This document shows, in pieces, positions 9,429-21,701 of a DNA stretch of 64,000 nucleotides (its first letter is position 1; each line of letters opens with the position of its first letter). The notes below the pieces were generated by a model. The model had not been told where the DNA came from. It ran no database searches and saw only the letters and a program-made list of their open reading frames with translations. The DNA is from Cytidiella melzeri (Eukaryota; Basidiomycota; Agaricomycetes; Polyporales; Irpicaceae): positions 24,510-88,509 of the forward strand of contig JABYQR010000185.1 in the NCBI GenBank assembly GCA_022592445.1. The letters are read 5' to 3'. The position numbers were made by a program, and so were the translations under genes.

Positions 9429-11182
9429 TCAGTAGCCTTCACCAATTCCAGGTTCGTCATCAAAACCGCCCCCGTCTTCTCCAGCCTGTCTCAGATACTC
9501 TGCTTCCCGCTGTCGAGCAGCTTCTGCAGCGTCCAGCTCCTTTCGATGTGCATTCAGAGGATATCGCATAGCCTGAAAAACTATTCGTCAACGGCACTCG
9601 GATATGTACATTATGAATACGTACCTTGACACTTTGGTTGTGCAGCTCCAAACAGTAAGAGATACGACGCATGAAGACGTCGCTGACCTCAAACCCGTAC
9701 CCGCTCTTCTGCAGGCCACACTCCAGCCAGCCTTGCTCGTGTAAGATGCGACCCTCTATCACGCCATCACGTATCGCTTTTCCGACGATATACTCCGCAT
9801 CTTCCTCCGAGTCAAGGTGCAACTTGACGCAAATATCGCGAAGGGAAATGCGTGAATAGGAGAGCGATAGTCGACGAATGCCTGCCTTGATAACATTCTG
9901 ACGTAGGCGGACGATAAGGCTGTAGGTTTTGTCGGCTTCGAATTGCGCGGCATTTTTCGAAAGAGTTGCTTGAAACTGTGACAGCGACCCTCCGCGTACG
10001 GCTATGCAAGATAATTAGCCCACTGAAAAATTAGCGAGACAGCGAAACCTCACCTTGCACGATCTCGAAATAGCCGGTCAAGGCCTTCTCGAGGACGGGA
10101 TGTCTAAAAAGACCACGCTCCGGAATATCGCCCATCAATAGTTCGACAACGACAGACAACTTGTGCACAGCTTGGTAGAAGCCAGGAGCTGTCGTCGCTG
10201 GCGGGGCGCGGCGAATCGCTTGTTGCAGGTTGGTGTGCGCAGCACTATAGTTGAGCTGGACGGCCCTAATCCGACCGAGGAAATAATGATAGCGCGCATG
10301 TTGCGCATTTGCAGCAGAAATTGGAAAAGTTGTCTTCAAAACTAATTTATCAGCTTGGTCGTAAAGGCTGTAGTAAAGGTAGTTGCGGAGAAGGCGGTTG
10401 ATCAAGGAGGCTTGCGTTTCATCATCATGGCGTAATGAGGCGGTACGCTGGGCTGCCAGAAATAGTCTAAGGAAAGAAGATCCAGCAATTCGCATGGTAC
10501 ATGGATTCACAGACGACACTTACGGGCGAGCTTCTGCTAATTCTCCTGCCAATTCGTACGTTCGTTCGACGGCAAACCAAATTTTGGCGGCCAGAGGATC
10601 CATGGTTCTTCTGCTAAGACTCTGCATCTTGTCTACAGTCTCCCCAGCAAGCTTAAAAGCTTGTGTGTGCGTGCTGGAGGACGCGAGAAGGTGGTGCAAG
10701 ATCAACAACCTGATGTATATCTCGCACTCCGGGACTGGGTCCTGCTTAGGTCTCAGCGTGGCAGTGGGAGCGGGAGCTACAGCAGACACATCGACGTCCA
10801 TAGTCTGCTGTGCAGGTGCGGGTTTAGGAAGCCAGTTCAGTAAGGTAGCCTTGGTGGATGAATCTAACCCGAGATGAGTTCTACGAGAATGACGCGCCAT
10901 GTTATGCACCTACTTACTGGAAGGGTATACTAGCTCAATAGCTTCCACCAACAGTTTATCATTCAGCCTCTTCCGCAAAGCAGCCAGCGTACGCAAAACG
11001 CGTAGCGTGAACCTGGGTTCGAATGTCGATACAGCGCGTTCAATGAGTGTAACATTGGTCTTAATCTCCTCCGGTACTGTGGGTGGTTGTTTCTTAGCTT
11101 CCTGCTTGGCGGCGTCAGCTTTCTCGTCGTTGTTCTCGCCATTCTTCGGTTCGTCAGTCTTTTTCATCTCAACGTCGGCCAT
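9429..11182 (-). CDS. RPN3: 26S proteasome regulatory subunit Rpn3 (PSMD3)
   Basis: Five minus-strand exons (11182-10918, 10863-10524, 10466-10054, 10001-9625, 9572-9429) give about 512 residues, the usual length. Rpn3 is a scaffold subunit of the proteasome lid. Visible features: an acidic/charged N-terminus, helical repeats in the middle (YLYYSLYDQADKLV, ARYHYFLGRIRAVQLNY), and the PCI region with VRGGSLSQF, TYSLIVRLRQNVIKAG, SYSRISLRDI and EDAEYIVGKAIRDGVIEG. It ends in the typical acidic tail FDDEPGIGEGY. Introns are 51-57 nt. The gene is divergent from the Swi3-like gene with a 228-bp shared upstream region. Codon use and splice signals look like those of other host genes. Confidence 0.95.
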
Positions 11183-11410
11183 GGTGAATATGTAAGTGAG
11201 AGCGAAAGACAAAGTGAGCCGCGTAAGCCACTAGACGCGTCCCGGGCGCTCTAATATCACATATAAGACTGTAAGCTGTCAGTAAGCAGAAATGTATAGG
11301 CTATCAATCAGTAAGTGATGAACTAATGACTAACCGTTAGCAAACGTTACAAACGCGCTCCCTAGCTCTTCATCTTTCGGCCACCAACTGCAGATACACC
11401 CAGGGCGAAC
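11183..11410. promoter_or_regulatory. Shared divergent promoter region, Rpn3 / Swi3-like gene
   Basis: A 228-bp gap separates the two start codons of divergently transcribed housekeeping genes, so both promoters must lie here or overlap the 5' ends. No clear TATA box is seen on either strand. Confidence 0.55.
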
Positions 11411-13667
11411 ATGTCCTCGCCAAAACGGAGCGCGTCGCCAACACCGTCGTCGTCAGACCCGAAGCGTATAAAACTCACTGTACCTCTGCAAAACCAAGGC
11501 GTGACTGCTGTCGACCCCGACAATGCCCCTGGCAAACGCAACGAGCTCGATCCAATCCCGAATGGTGACATCGCAAATTTGCCACCGGACAATACCACCG
11601 GGGCTGGTGGGTCTACCGAGCAGCCCAACCCACAGATAACTGTAAGCCAGCTAAAGGCCGATGAGGGGGAGGATGGTGGGGATGTCTATATGGCAGAAGG
11701 TGGAGACGCTGCAGACGAAGAAGTAGACTCGGGAGATGAGAATGAAGAAGAAGACACCGCTCAACTAGAGGCTACAAGGCAAAAACTGGATGAACAGGCT
11801 CGGAAGTATCTCGCAGAACAAGCCCACGAGGTTATTGTGCCGTCTTATGCGGCGTGGTTCGACATGTCGAAGATTCACCCTGTGGAAAGACGCGCTCTTC
11901 CAGAGTTCTTTAACTCTCGCAACCGTTCCAAAACCCCTGCTATATACAAGGACTACCGGGACTTTATGATCAACACGTACAGACTCCGCCCTTCGGAGTA
12001 CCTTACTGTCACAGCTTGTCGGCGTAATTTGGCTGGAGATGTTTGCGCTATTATGCGGGTGCACGCGTTCCTTGAACAATGGGGACTTATCAACTACCAG
12101 GTACGCGTTTTGTCGCAGGATATGAAAGACACCGTACTTAAAGCATTTACTCTACAACATTCAGATTGACCCTGAACAACGTCCTGCCGCTCTTGCCCCT
12201 CCTTTCACCGGCCACTTCAGAATAATCCTCGATACCCCCAGAGGCCTGCAGTCTCTTCATACTGGGACTCGTCCAACTAATCACCCCAATGCGTCTGGGG
12301 CATCCGGAGCCACGAAGTCTGCGTCTTCCTCAACTCCTGCGTCCCTCGAACTTCGCTCCTCGATCTATCAAACAACCGCCAAGGCCGCCCGTCAAATCAG
12401 CTCTGAAGATGCTGCTGTATTGACGAATGGATCGACAATGGGACATCATAGCGGTCGAGACGTAAAGCACCAATGCGACACGTGCGGCGTAGATTGTACT
12501 CCCGTTCGCTACTACTCTCTCAAAGTCAAAGACTTCGAGCTATGCCCTCCCTGTTACCTCGATGGACGGTTCCCTAGCTCCATGTTCAGCGGTGATTTCG
12601 TCAAGCTCACGCAAGCACCTGGTTCGAACGGTGTTCACCACGGCACTGGTGCCGAAATGGAGGCGGACTGGTCAGACCAAGAGGTCCTTAGGCTCTTGGA
12701 GGGCGTGGAGATGTATGACGACGACTGGTCAGAGATTGAGCGACATGTTGGCTCGCGATCCGCTCAACAGTGTATTCGCAAGTTCTTGGAACTGCCTATC
12801 GAGGATCCTTATATAGCTACAGAAGGCAGCTTGGGCCCTCTACGGTATGCCAGACTTCCTTTCGAACAGGCGGACAACCCTGTTATGAGCGTCGTCGCGT
12901 TTTTGGCTGGTGTAGTGGGTCCCGGTGTAGCCGCAGAGGCCGCAAAGACGGCGCTGCGCGAGCTCACTGACGGCGACAAAACGGAAGGAGAGACTAAGGC
13001 TGATGCGGACCCAGAGGAAGGTGTTCAGATTCCGAGTGACACAGCAGAAGGCGGGAGGCAAGAGGACAAAATGGATGAAGATGCACCGAAGGAGTCGTCT
13101 GCACCGGAGACCACCGCAGGCCCTTCGAGCAAGCTAGCTACACCTCAACCTGGCACATTGGAGGCTATGGCCGTAGATCATGAGGGTGGCGCTTCTGCGA
13201 AAGAGTTCAAAGCGACCCTTTCTCACTCCAAAGTCGTCCGCGCGGCGAACCTCGCACTCAAATCCTCTGCGAAAGCAGCGCAGGAGTTAGTTGACACCGA
13301 AGACCAGCGCATCCGGTCAACCCTGGCGACTCTTATCAAGTTAACGCTCACGAAATTGGAGTTGAAGATGTCTCAGTTCGAGGAGCTAGAAGAGCTGCTA
13401 GAGGAGGAGCGCAAGGGGCTTGAGAGCACGCGGATGTCTCTCGTCAACGAGCGGCTTGGCCTGAAGAAAATGCTCGAGAACGTAAAGCGTGAGTTGGCGG
13501 CGAGTGCGGAAGGGATGAGTGGCCCGGGTGCCTTGTCTGAGATAGTCAGTCAGGCCCATAGCGTGTTGGCAACTCATGGAACATCAGTGACTCAGGTTTC
13601 GTCTGGTACGCCCTTGGAGGGTGACATGGGTCCAGTGGGTCCTGCGAGTATTGCCAGCTTGGGATGA
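11411..13667 (+). CDS. SWI/SNF-RSC chromatin remodelling subunit, Swi3/Rsc8 type
   Basis: Two exons (11411-12100, 12165-13667; 64-nt intron) give about 730 residues. Order: Ser/acidic N-terminus; SWIRM domain around residues 140-255 ([31 protein letters not shown] then a VDP-like IDPEQRP after the intron); ZZ-type zinc finger ([30 protein letters not shown]); SANT/Myb domain ([41 protein letters not shown]); then an acidic linker and a long Leu/Glu-rich coiled coil ([17 protein letters not shown]). Swi3 and Rsc8 are dimerising core subunits of nuclear remodelling complexes. Many Agaricomycetes have one gene serving this role. Confidence 0.95.
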
Positions 13668-13922
13668 GTTGGTCTGGTTGACGTATTTGTCATCTCTGTA
13701 TTAATTGCTGTCCTTATAGAATGAGTTTTTATTATATCGTACTTTGTTTGTTTGTTGAACTCTGTTGAGTCATGAACTTCGAGTGCTGAGTGCGGCGCGC
13801 TTCGGTACCCGCACCTCCGGGCGCCCGGCGGAGTTCAGTTGACCGCCTTGAAAAGGCCATCGAACCGTCGCTGACACTCAGCAATCTCATACAATCATTC
13901 AGGCCGCGACTTGTCATCAACC

Positions 13923-16518
13923 ATGAGCAAACCTAGGCAGAGCTCTCTCACCACCGGACTGCCTTTCAATAGGAAACGCAAGTCTCGCGCGAAGGAGGGG
14001 AAAGCTACGCTAAAGCATTGTCACATCGACGACCTTCCGGTTGAAATCCTCGCAGAAATCCTTTCGTACTGTCGAATTAATGACATCCTTTCTATGGCTC
14101 GCACGAGCAAACGCTATTGTGCCACGCTTGCGGTCAACCCTGCGTCCACGTACATCTGGAAACGAGCAAGGGCTGCCTTTACGCCAATGCCTATACCAGA
14201 TCCCACGCCCAACTTCACCGAATCGTCATATGCAGCGTTCCTGTTTGACAAAGGGCCATGCGAGGTACGGAAGTACTTTCCTTCAGCAATCCATGTGCTT
14301 AGTAGTATTTCTCCTGTTCAGATGTGTAATAAAAAGGCTAAAGAACCGCTAGAGTCGTACTCTCTTCGCCTTCGTCTGTGCTCGGTGCGCATATGTGCTT
14401 AGAGGTGTTGAACACCATGCTGACCCCAAACTGTAGCCGGCTTGTCAAATTGCATGGAGGTACATTCCATACTTGTAGAAGAAAGGCGTTTACGTATTCT
14501 ATCTGACAACAGGACAAAGATGATGAAAACCGTACATTTGCATCTCGAGTCTGCTGCAGAGGTTGCAGGACCTCTTCCTTTCTTGGAGCAGAAGCCAACC
14601 AGTAAGCCTTCACCACCATCGATAACGACCCTACTGACGGAGGACGATCTTAGTAAGAAACGGTCGCATTAGTAAGCTAAATCATTCATAGAATGGGAGG
14701 CATTTCTCATCCGCATCTCGTCAGCTTATCCTACATACAGAGAGTACAGATTACGGGATTGGCTCGAGGAAAAGGATGCTCGAAATAGAAGTACGGCTCT
14801 TCCTTCGACGAAAACACGTTATTTGGAGGAAAGACTAGTAAGAATCAGACAAATGGGTATTGTGTGGGTTGTGAGTCCTTGCAGAACCTGCAACAGCTTT
14901 TTCCTCAGCCGACTTTCCCTCGCAGCTTAGCAACAAGCTGATAGATTGGCGGGACTCTTACAAGAAGTCATCTGAGGATCTCAGGGCTGCAAACAGTAAA
15001 TTGTAGGTGCTTATGAGATATTCGCTCGCATGACAATGAATTCCTTTGCAGAGCCATCGATATCGCCAAAACAGAAGGCTGGAAGGTCGTTGACCTCCAT
15101 CACTGTCCTAGTTTTTCGCAGTTGTATCTCGCAAAAACATCCAGCCTAGAGGAGCTTACGCGTGACGGTAAGAATTAGGATTGCTAACGGACAAGCGACT
15201 ACTAACATGAAACCGAGCCTAGACTTCAAGCGTATATTCGAAAGAGTCAAACGTGAAATCGACGACATATATGCGCATGAAAGGAGGCGTGAGGCTGAAC
15301 AAGCCAATCAAGAGCAGCGTGAAGCTGTTAAGAGTATCTACAGTCGTCTCAAATCGAAGCCTGATGCTGTCATGCCTTCGCTGGCCGCGTTCCGCCGGCT
15401 TCCCTTTGTCTCTCGAATACAAGCATGTGCCAGCACGCCGGACGCTGTAAAAGAGATTCAACAGTCGACTTTGGTGGCCGGCCTTGTTCAAGACGACCTG
15501 GCACGCTGGCGGGCAGAAGCGAGGGCGTCGTTGAATGCCGTCCTTGGGTTCAAGCCGCTCACAGAGTCAAGCCCTACGACATTGGAGGCAGTCGATCGGC
15601 TCACTGCACGTTTCAGGTGTCAGCGATGCAACTCGCAGTCGAAATCTTTCCCAGGAGATGGTGGGATGAGCTTCACCGAGGCATGTGCGCACCAGTGCGA
15701 GTATTTGAGTAAGCGAGCCAGTGCGCAAACCCGTTGGAATGCGGAGTTGTTTACACCTGACCACAAGGTGAGTTTTGCTCTCGGATGTAGTCAATTGTTC
15801 GCTGACCTACCGAGATAAGGCCATTGATGCAGTTCAACAAGTGCTTATGTGGTGTGGGTACACTGCCGACGATAGGCTATCACTGGAGGCCCCGGACGAG
15901 GTCGGGCACAGAATTCAATGCATGACATGTCCCTCGCGAATTGTGATGACCTATAATAACCTGGTCCGTAGGCTTCTTTTCGCGGCCATTAATATGATTT
16001 TGAATACGCTTTATAGATGAGCCATTGCCACCGGCACGACTCGATACAGATCAGAATTGTATCTGTAGAGGATGCCAACAGCATCTTACAGTATCCGAGC
16101 GAGCAGTGCCGACGTACTCAGCTGACAGGACGCTCAGCAGTTGCTGAACGTCAAAAGCGAATCTACGGTTGCCGGCATTGTCAGCAGATACGCTCAGTTC
16201 CATCGGAAAGCGACTCTTCTTCAACATGTGAGACAGACATTACAGCCGGACCGTTGCATCTCAGCACTACTGCATCAACGAAGCTCGAAGACGTGGCACG
16301 AGGATCTCATGCGGGAAATCCAGCTAAAAGGATGGGCAAGCCACCCCAATTATATCAGTTTGACGGTTTGCGGTCACATGCGAAGGAGAAGTAAGTGCAC
16401 CGCGTGTTGCGAGAACCTGTACTCACCTTCTTCGTTGTTCGGCATGCACAGACATGGTATCCTCTGGCTTGGAGACGAAGATTTCTACAAACAGCTGCAG
16501 GACGAAATCATACCTTGA
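13923..16518 (+). CDS. F-box protein with C-terminal zinc-finger-like region, many short introns
   Basis: Exon 1 is 13923-14264 and exon 2 14322-14384; another coding block is 15162-15780, and the last exon ends at 16518. Intermediate exons were not fully resolved. The N-terminus has a basic stretch and an F-box (IDDLPVEILAEILSYCRIND). Cys pairs follow (PCEMCNKK, RLCSPAC). A charged helical stretch (FERVKREIDDIYAHERRREA) and CxxC motifs (RFRCQRCNSQSK, YGCRHCQQI) come later. The end reads as a C2H2-like motif split by an intron (FDGLRSHAKEK joined to HGILW). F-box proteins recruit substrates to SCF ubiquitin ligases; this subfamily is large and uncharacterised in Agaricomycetes. Confidence 0.75.
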
Positions 16519-17196
16519 ACCCCGCATGTCATCTCTTTGGCTCTTTTACGTATTTATCCCACATACCCTTGTGCAACAAATTCGGGTTGTGACCAGCTCG
16601 TCTTATCGTCGCTAAAAGGCCTCCGCCTGATCGTGAACGCCTCTCAACCAGCGACGAAACAAAACACCATGCGAATGTGGATAGATCTTCCCACAGTGTC
16701 TCGCATTCCCTCGGATTCACTCTGACTTATTTCTGACCTGCCACAGGCGCTTAGTGCGACGTCGCTCACCAAGATGGTTCTCAATCGTTCTACAGCACGC
16801 ACTCGCGCCAGTCTCGGGCGGGCTCAGTTGAGAGCAAACATAGTCTAACCATCCGAAATTCCCCCGTCTTTGAAGTCTCGATATGATATCTCGGACTGCC
16901 CAAAGCTCTGCCTTTCGACGATGCACCAGCATGTACAACGAGTGGCCATCTACGATAGTCAGACATCAGAAGGAGGTCGACTGTCGCATGGACCCTTATA
17001 GCACGTGGATACCCTTGTGCTTGATGCTGCTTCCCGTTCTTTCGCTCTGCAGAGGCACGATTGGTCTACTGACCATCGAAACAGGTGACGCAATGTACGG
17101 TGCGGAGTGCACGCGGAAAGTTTTACAGACATCTCGCGCCAGCTATCTCTGCTCGAAAAAGGCGCAAGATCCAACCGGCTAGACTCTGAGCTTGGG
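16519..17196. other. Intergenic, no gene seen
   Basis: Around 680 bases between the F-box gene and the mannosidase promoter. Open frames here are short and lack family resemblance or splice support. Confidence 0.5.
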
Positions 17197-17203
17197 TATA
17201 AAT
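17197..17203 (+). promoter_or_regulatory. TATA box of the GH47 mannosidase gene
   Basis: TATAAAT lies 57 bp ahead of the mannosidase start codon at 17260, a normal distance for a fungal TATA promoter with a short leader. Confidence 0.6.
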
Positions 17204-17259
17204 GAAGCTTCGTCCTCCTCAGGTCATATACTATCCGGCTTCATCTGCACTCACACGCC

Positions 17260-19706
17260 ATGACCCGGACTATGTTCAGCATGCTCGTCGTAGCTGCTTG
17301 CTCCCTCAATGCGGCGAACGTGTTGGGAGCTCTCATACAGAATCCCATCCTTATCCTTCCTCCCAGCGCAGCGTCCCACCAACAGGCTGTCAAGAACATG
17401 TTCTTGACCTCTTACAACGCTTACAAGTACGTCTTTGGCTTAAGCCCAACGAAGTACCATTCTAATTGTCCATAGAAAGTTCGCTTGGGGGCATGACGAT
17501 CTTACCCCCGTCTCAAAATCATTCACAGATTCTCGCAATGGATGGGGTGCGACTATCGTCGACTCCCTTTCGACACTTGTACGTCTTTTTTGACCTCGGC
17601 GTGAAGGCAAATGCTGATGTCTCCACCAAGTACATCATGGGTGAAACTGTATGTTGTACAGGACGTAGTCGTCAAATTGTCTTGCATGACTTATACAACT
17701 CAACAGGAACTATTTGAGGAGGCCGTCAACTTCACCAGTCAAATCGACTACAATATCGACCATACTGGTAGCACCACTAGGTACATTTCCTTTGCAGAAT
17801 TCATCAGCAACACACTAATGTGTTCTCCAGCGTGTTCGAGACTACTATTCGCTACCTCGGCGCTGCGCTCAGCGCGTATGAACTTAGTGGCAAGAAGTAT
17901 CCCGTTCTCATCACAAAGTCGAAGGAGGTTGCCGACAAGATGTCAGTCGCATGGGTTGGGGTAAGGGGAACCTTGATGCAGTGTCACCGAGATGTTGACG
18001 GCGACTTATTTTTAGGCTAACAAGATGCCCTTCGGTGAGGTCGATTTCAATACAAGTACGCCCCAGATAGCCACAGTAAGTCCGCAAAGAAGCAATTCGG
18101 TTTATCTATCTGATGGAATGTGGAGTCCAATGTAGCGGAAGCTGGGACTGTAAGTACCCGTCTATACCCTCTATAGGCAGTACTGTTAACGGTGCATGTG
18201 TAGCTAACGCTTGAGTGGTCCCGGTTGGCGTAAGTACCAGTGGCCTCTGCACCTTGCCATAAGCTGATGTCGGTCTCACAGACTATACACTGGCAATGAC
18301 ACGTATCGCCAATTGGCCGAAAATTCCGTTCGTGAAATTGCCAGCTTGGTGAGTTTGATCATTTTGCAAGCAGTCTTTGTACCACTAACGCTGCATCTCA
18401 TGCTAGCCCGCTCCGCTTCCCGGTCTTCCTGGCCAAGGTATAGATCCTGCCACCTCCACCACTGTGGATTCATACGTGGTACGAAAGCTTCGCTATCTAC
18501 ATTATTGGGTCGTTTCGTGACACGATATTTTTGCCCGTAGACATGGGGCGGTGGCACCGATAGTTACCTCGAATATTTGATCAAGTACGCTCGCATCACA
18601 AATACCAACGACAATTTCTTTGCGGACACGTGGGCCACAGCTGTGGATTCGTCCATCCGGACTCTCGAAGTTGTATGCGCTTTATGATCAAACTAGGCTG
18701 CCATGCCTCTGATTCCCGCTCTGCATAGACATCAATTGTTGGCAATCATCTTTATCTCGCTGACCAGGACGAATCCGGCAACATCGTCAACGTTGGCTCT
18801 CACTTGGCGTGCTTCATGGCTGGCAACTGGCTTATGGGTGAGTGGCTCAGTCCAGCGGTGTCTAACGTGAGCTCACGCCCGAGTGATCCGACAGGCGGAA
18901 GGCTCTTGAACAATGCAACCATTGTCAATAAAGCCCTTCAATTGAATGATGCGTGCTGGAATACGTACGCTAGTACTGCGTAAGCCGATCAATGCTGGTA
19001 ATGTAGTTAGTATACCTGACTATCTTTGTACCAGCACTGGAATCGGCCCTGAGGCTTTCGCGTACTTCTCGAACAAGGGCAACAACACCGGTCAAGATCC
19101 CACTGCAGCAGACCTTGCTTTCCTTCAGCAGCATGGATTCTGGGTTGAAGATGGAGCCCCCTACTACTACATACGTCCAGAAGTCTTAGAGTCCAACTTC
19201 TACGCGTGGCGTTTCACCGGTGATACCAAATATCTTGATCGTGCTGCTTCAGCAATCGCTAGTTTCCAGAAGTACCTGGCTGCGCCCGTCGCCTTTGCTG
19301 GTATCTGGGATGTTCGCAACACTACCAGGTCTAACGATAATTTCATCGACGACCTCGAGAGCTTCTGGTACGCAGAGGTGATGAAGTACTTGTAAGTTAT
19401 TCGTTCTCCTCAGAACCTTGCCAGTCTGATATGATGCGGTGACGTAGATATTTGACCTTCGACGACCCTCTTCACATCAGCCTTGACCAATGTGAGTTGC
19501 ATCCAATGTTCAAACCAACAACCCCTAATCGATTGGCTGCAGGGGTCTTCAACACGGAATGTCATCCCTACATTGCGCCTCCGCCGAAAGCGTCGTATGG
19601 CAGCGGAAAGTTGACTAGTGGGCCGAAGCTTCACCTGCCTTTCCAATCTACCGGCCCTTTGCCTCAAGTCAGCCCTGCGCCTCTGATTCACGGGGCGCCG
19701 CATTAG
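17260..19706 (+). CDS. Secreted GH47 mannosyl-oligosaccharide alpha-1,2-mannosidase
   Basis: A gene of roughly a dozen exons with short introns; the first two exons are about 17260-17426 and 17476-17578. The N-terminus is a signal peptide (FSMLVVAACSLNAANVLG), so the enzyme enters the secretory pathway. GH47 landmarks in order: FAWGHDDLTPVS; GGGTDSYLEYLIK; an HL-A-CFMAGNWLMGG region; YYIRPEVLESNFYAWRFTGD; DDLESFWYAEVMKYLYL; and FNTECHP near the end, the usual place of the calcium-binding threonine (commonly FNTEAHP). The family trims alpha-1,2-linked mannose from N-glycans in the ER/Golgi or outside the cell. Length fits a classical secreted type of about 550 residues. All acidic landmarks that I can check are present. 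Confidence 0.93.
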
Positions 19707-20627
19707 GAATTTCGGAGAAAATAGCTCATGATAGACTAGAGCTGCAGCTACGAGTCAAGGAATCTATATATAACGCCAATCTCCCTTGTTTTCCTAGTAC
19801 CTAGATCTGGCCCGACGTATTCTCTGCCGCATTGCGGTTTGTGACAATTCAATATATATTCCTATGATCTCAGCCACTGCTATATCACGTTCGGTGTCTG
19901 GTAAGAATCCCTGTAACTTTGTCAGCTGGCAGCCCCACATGATGAACACAGAGAAAGACGTGCATCTGCCCGGTATCCCCTAACCTTCGGCAGTTCGTCT
20001 AACAAACCATAGCTCAAATAGACGAGTTCGATGCGATTTTGCAGCTTGGTCAGCGCGGTTCTGTTTGCTTCCACAACCTGAACGAGATCCTTGCGAATTT
20101 GGAAACAGAAGCGCAACCGGACAGGTGCTGGTAGGGAGTCGAGAAGATCTAGCACCTGATCCCAAGGATGCATCATTGTGACTTGTACTCGATGCCGCAG
20201 TTTCACCATGCCTACTGGGAGCAGGGGGAAAGACTTCGACCGCAGCGACATGTGTCGGCGCACTTCGGCTGTGTCCACAATGCGTTAAAGATTCACATCT
20301 TGAATTGAGCCTATCCTCCAATGAGAAATGCGATGATAGTGGTTGGTACACATATAGCCTGCAGATAGGATCTTCACAAAATCCGGACCTGTGTGTTTTT
20401 GCGAAACTAATTACTCACCGTATGGTGCCAGCTCAACAATTGAGACTACTCCGGTGGAGATCACTTTTTCCGTCGACCTGGCTGTGACTACGCTTAAGGA
20501 AAAGCTCTGTTGCATTCTATTCAAAATTCCATAGATAGCTCGTTGATCTGACCGATGGAGAAAAATAATGGTGCCGGGGTGGGTGCTAGATTTTGAGCAG
20601 AGCCAAGGAGAATAACCAGACTGGTAG
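19707..20627. other. Intergenic, no confident gene
   Basis: About 920 bases. A 118-codon minus-strand open frame (19922-20278) looks mildly protein-like but has no recognisable family and no splice partners, so it is not called. Confidence 0.4.
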
Positions 20628-21322
20628 TACTATGGGTTAGGGGGTGTTCGTAAGACTTCGGCGCTCAGCACATTGCGCTGGGAACACTCAACAAAATTTG
20701 TTTAAAAGTACATAAACCTGTGCGTGTGCATCTTGAAGATACACCGTAATTTATTCAAGCGTTTTGAAGAGGAAGAGCGAGCTGCGGCAGGATGCCGGCG
20801 AGGGATACAAAAGAGAGGGAGTGTTCGTAAAAACGTCACGGTTGGTCACACCGGCATCAGTCGGCAAATTTTCACTCTGACGCCAGACACAACGCGCAAA
20901 CGCGCCGTTGCGACGAGGCTACAATATGCGTCCTGGCGGAGTTTGAACCGTGCTTGGTCTCAAAGTCACGCAAGTCTCGACAATGCTCGTAAACACTACT
21001 TTACGCATCTACTCAGACATATCGGGCTGCTGGAGCAGGTTGCATGGCAATATTTGTTACTATGCTCCCGCGAGACGGATTCAGAATATGCACTAGATCA
21101 CCCCGAATCTCTCCCCATCAGTCCAAGTAGAGTGCAGAAACCCACCGCTTCGTCTCTAACGACCTCACACCTCATGTTTAAAATATATTTTTTACACCAA
21201 AAGAATTCTATAGTAGTCCTCTATTGCTCACAGCAGACTTGTAATATTTGGAGGTGCGGAATTATCGAACGTGGTAGTGTTCGTAAAAACAGGCGTTTAC
21301 GAACACCCCCTAACCCATAGTA
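20628..21322. mobile_element. Non-autonomous DNA transposon with perfect 26-bp terminal inverted repeats
   Basis: The 26 bases at 20628-20653 (beginning TACTATGGGTTAGG, ending TTCGTAA) recur as an exact reverse complement at 21297-21322. If the outermost TA is a target duplication, the element is 20630-21320 (~691 bp) with a 24-bp repeat and TA target. Inside, GTGTTCGTAAAAAC occurs at about 20820 and 21277; the latter forms a second inverted pair with the right terminus. No transposase domain is encoded. A Tc1/mariner-like relationship is suggested only by the TA duplication. Confidence 0.8.
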
Positions 21323-21344
21323 TATAGTTGGGAGATACTGTACA

Positions 21345-21357
21345 CACTGCACGTTAG
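21345..21357 (+). repeat. CACTA element left terminal inverted repeat
   Basis: CACTGCACGTTAG, exact inverse of 35301-35313, directly preceded by ACA. Confidence 0.88.
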
Positions 21358-21369
21358 CCCTGAATTCCC

Positions 21370-21475
21370 ATCGTGGATATCGCGTGTATATTAGTGATAT
21401 CCATCCGATATCCACCCTATATCCATTCACACTTATTTCCATGCAATAAAAATGAATGTAATATCCATATAAGCG
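21370..21475. repeat. CACTA element left subterminal repeats (ATATCCA motifs)
   Basis: At least six variants of GATATCC, TATATCCA, ATTTCCA and AATATCCA in about 100 bases, in both orientations. CACTA transposases and their helper proteins bind short subterminal repeats of this kind; the function here is inferred by analogy. Confidence 0.7.
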
Positions 21476-21701
21476 CCCATAACTATAATCCAGACCCGCA
21501 AGGAGCGCCCGTCGGCAGTACTCGTAAGCACAATTATATCCTGCGGCCGACTCATCAGCAATTGGCGCATCAGGAGCGTCCAAATCGAGCAGGCGTCGGC
21601 CGCTTCTGATTACATTACACTTCGGTGATGGCAACTGAACCGGATGGCGCAGCTGAGAACAACGGCTGCATTGCTTTCAACATCGCACCAAGACACTCAC
21701 A

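Noticed and set aside
9900..10010. Apparent one-base insertion in Rpn3 exon 4
   Set aside because: On first reading a T-run seemed one base too long for the conserved frame. Checking the frame from both sides showed the run has three T and the exon joins cleanly with its neighbours.
11020..11040. tRNA T-loop-like GGTTCGAA words (also near 12620)
   Set aside because: They lie inside exons of Rpn3 and the Swi3-like gene and no cloverleaf surrounds them.
19922..20278. 118-codon minus-strand frame, mildly protein-like
   Set aside because: No recognisable family, no splice partners, no promoter signal; left as intergenic.
20628..20660. hAT element with an 8-bp duplication, or an interstitial telomere repeat (GGGTTAGGG)
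   Set aside because: The bases next to the G-run are inverted, not direct, at the other end, so they belong to the inverted repeat; only one TTAGGG-like unit is present.
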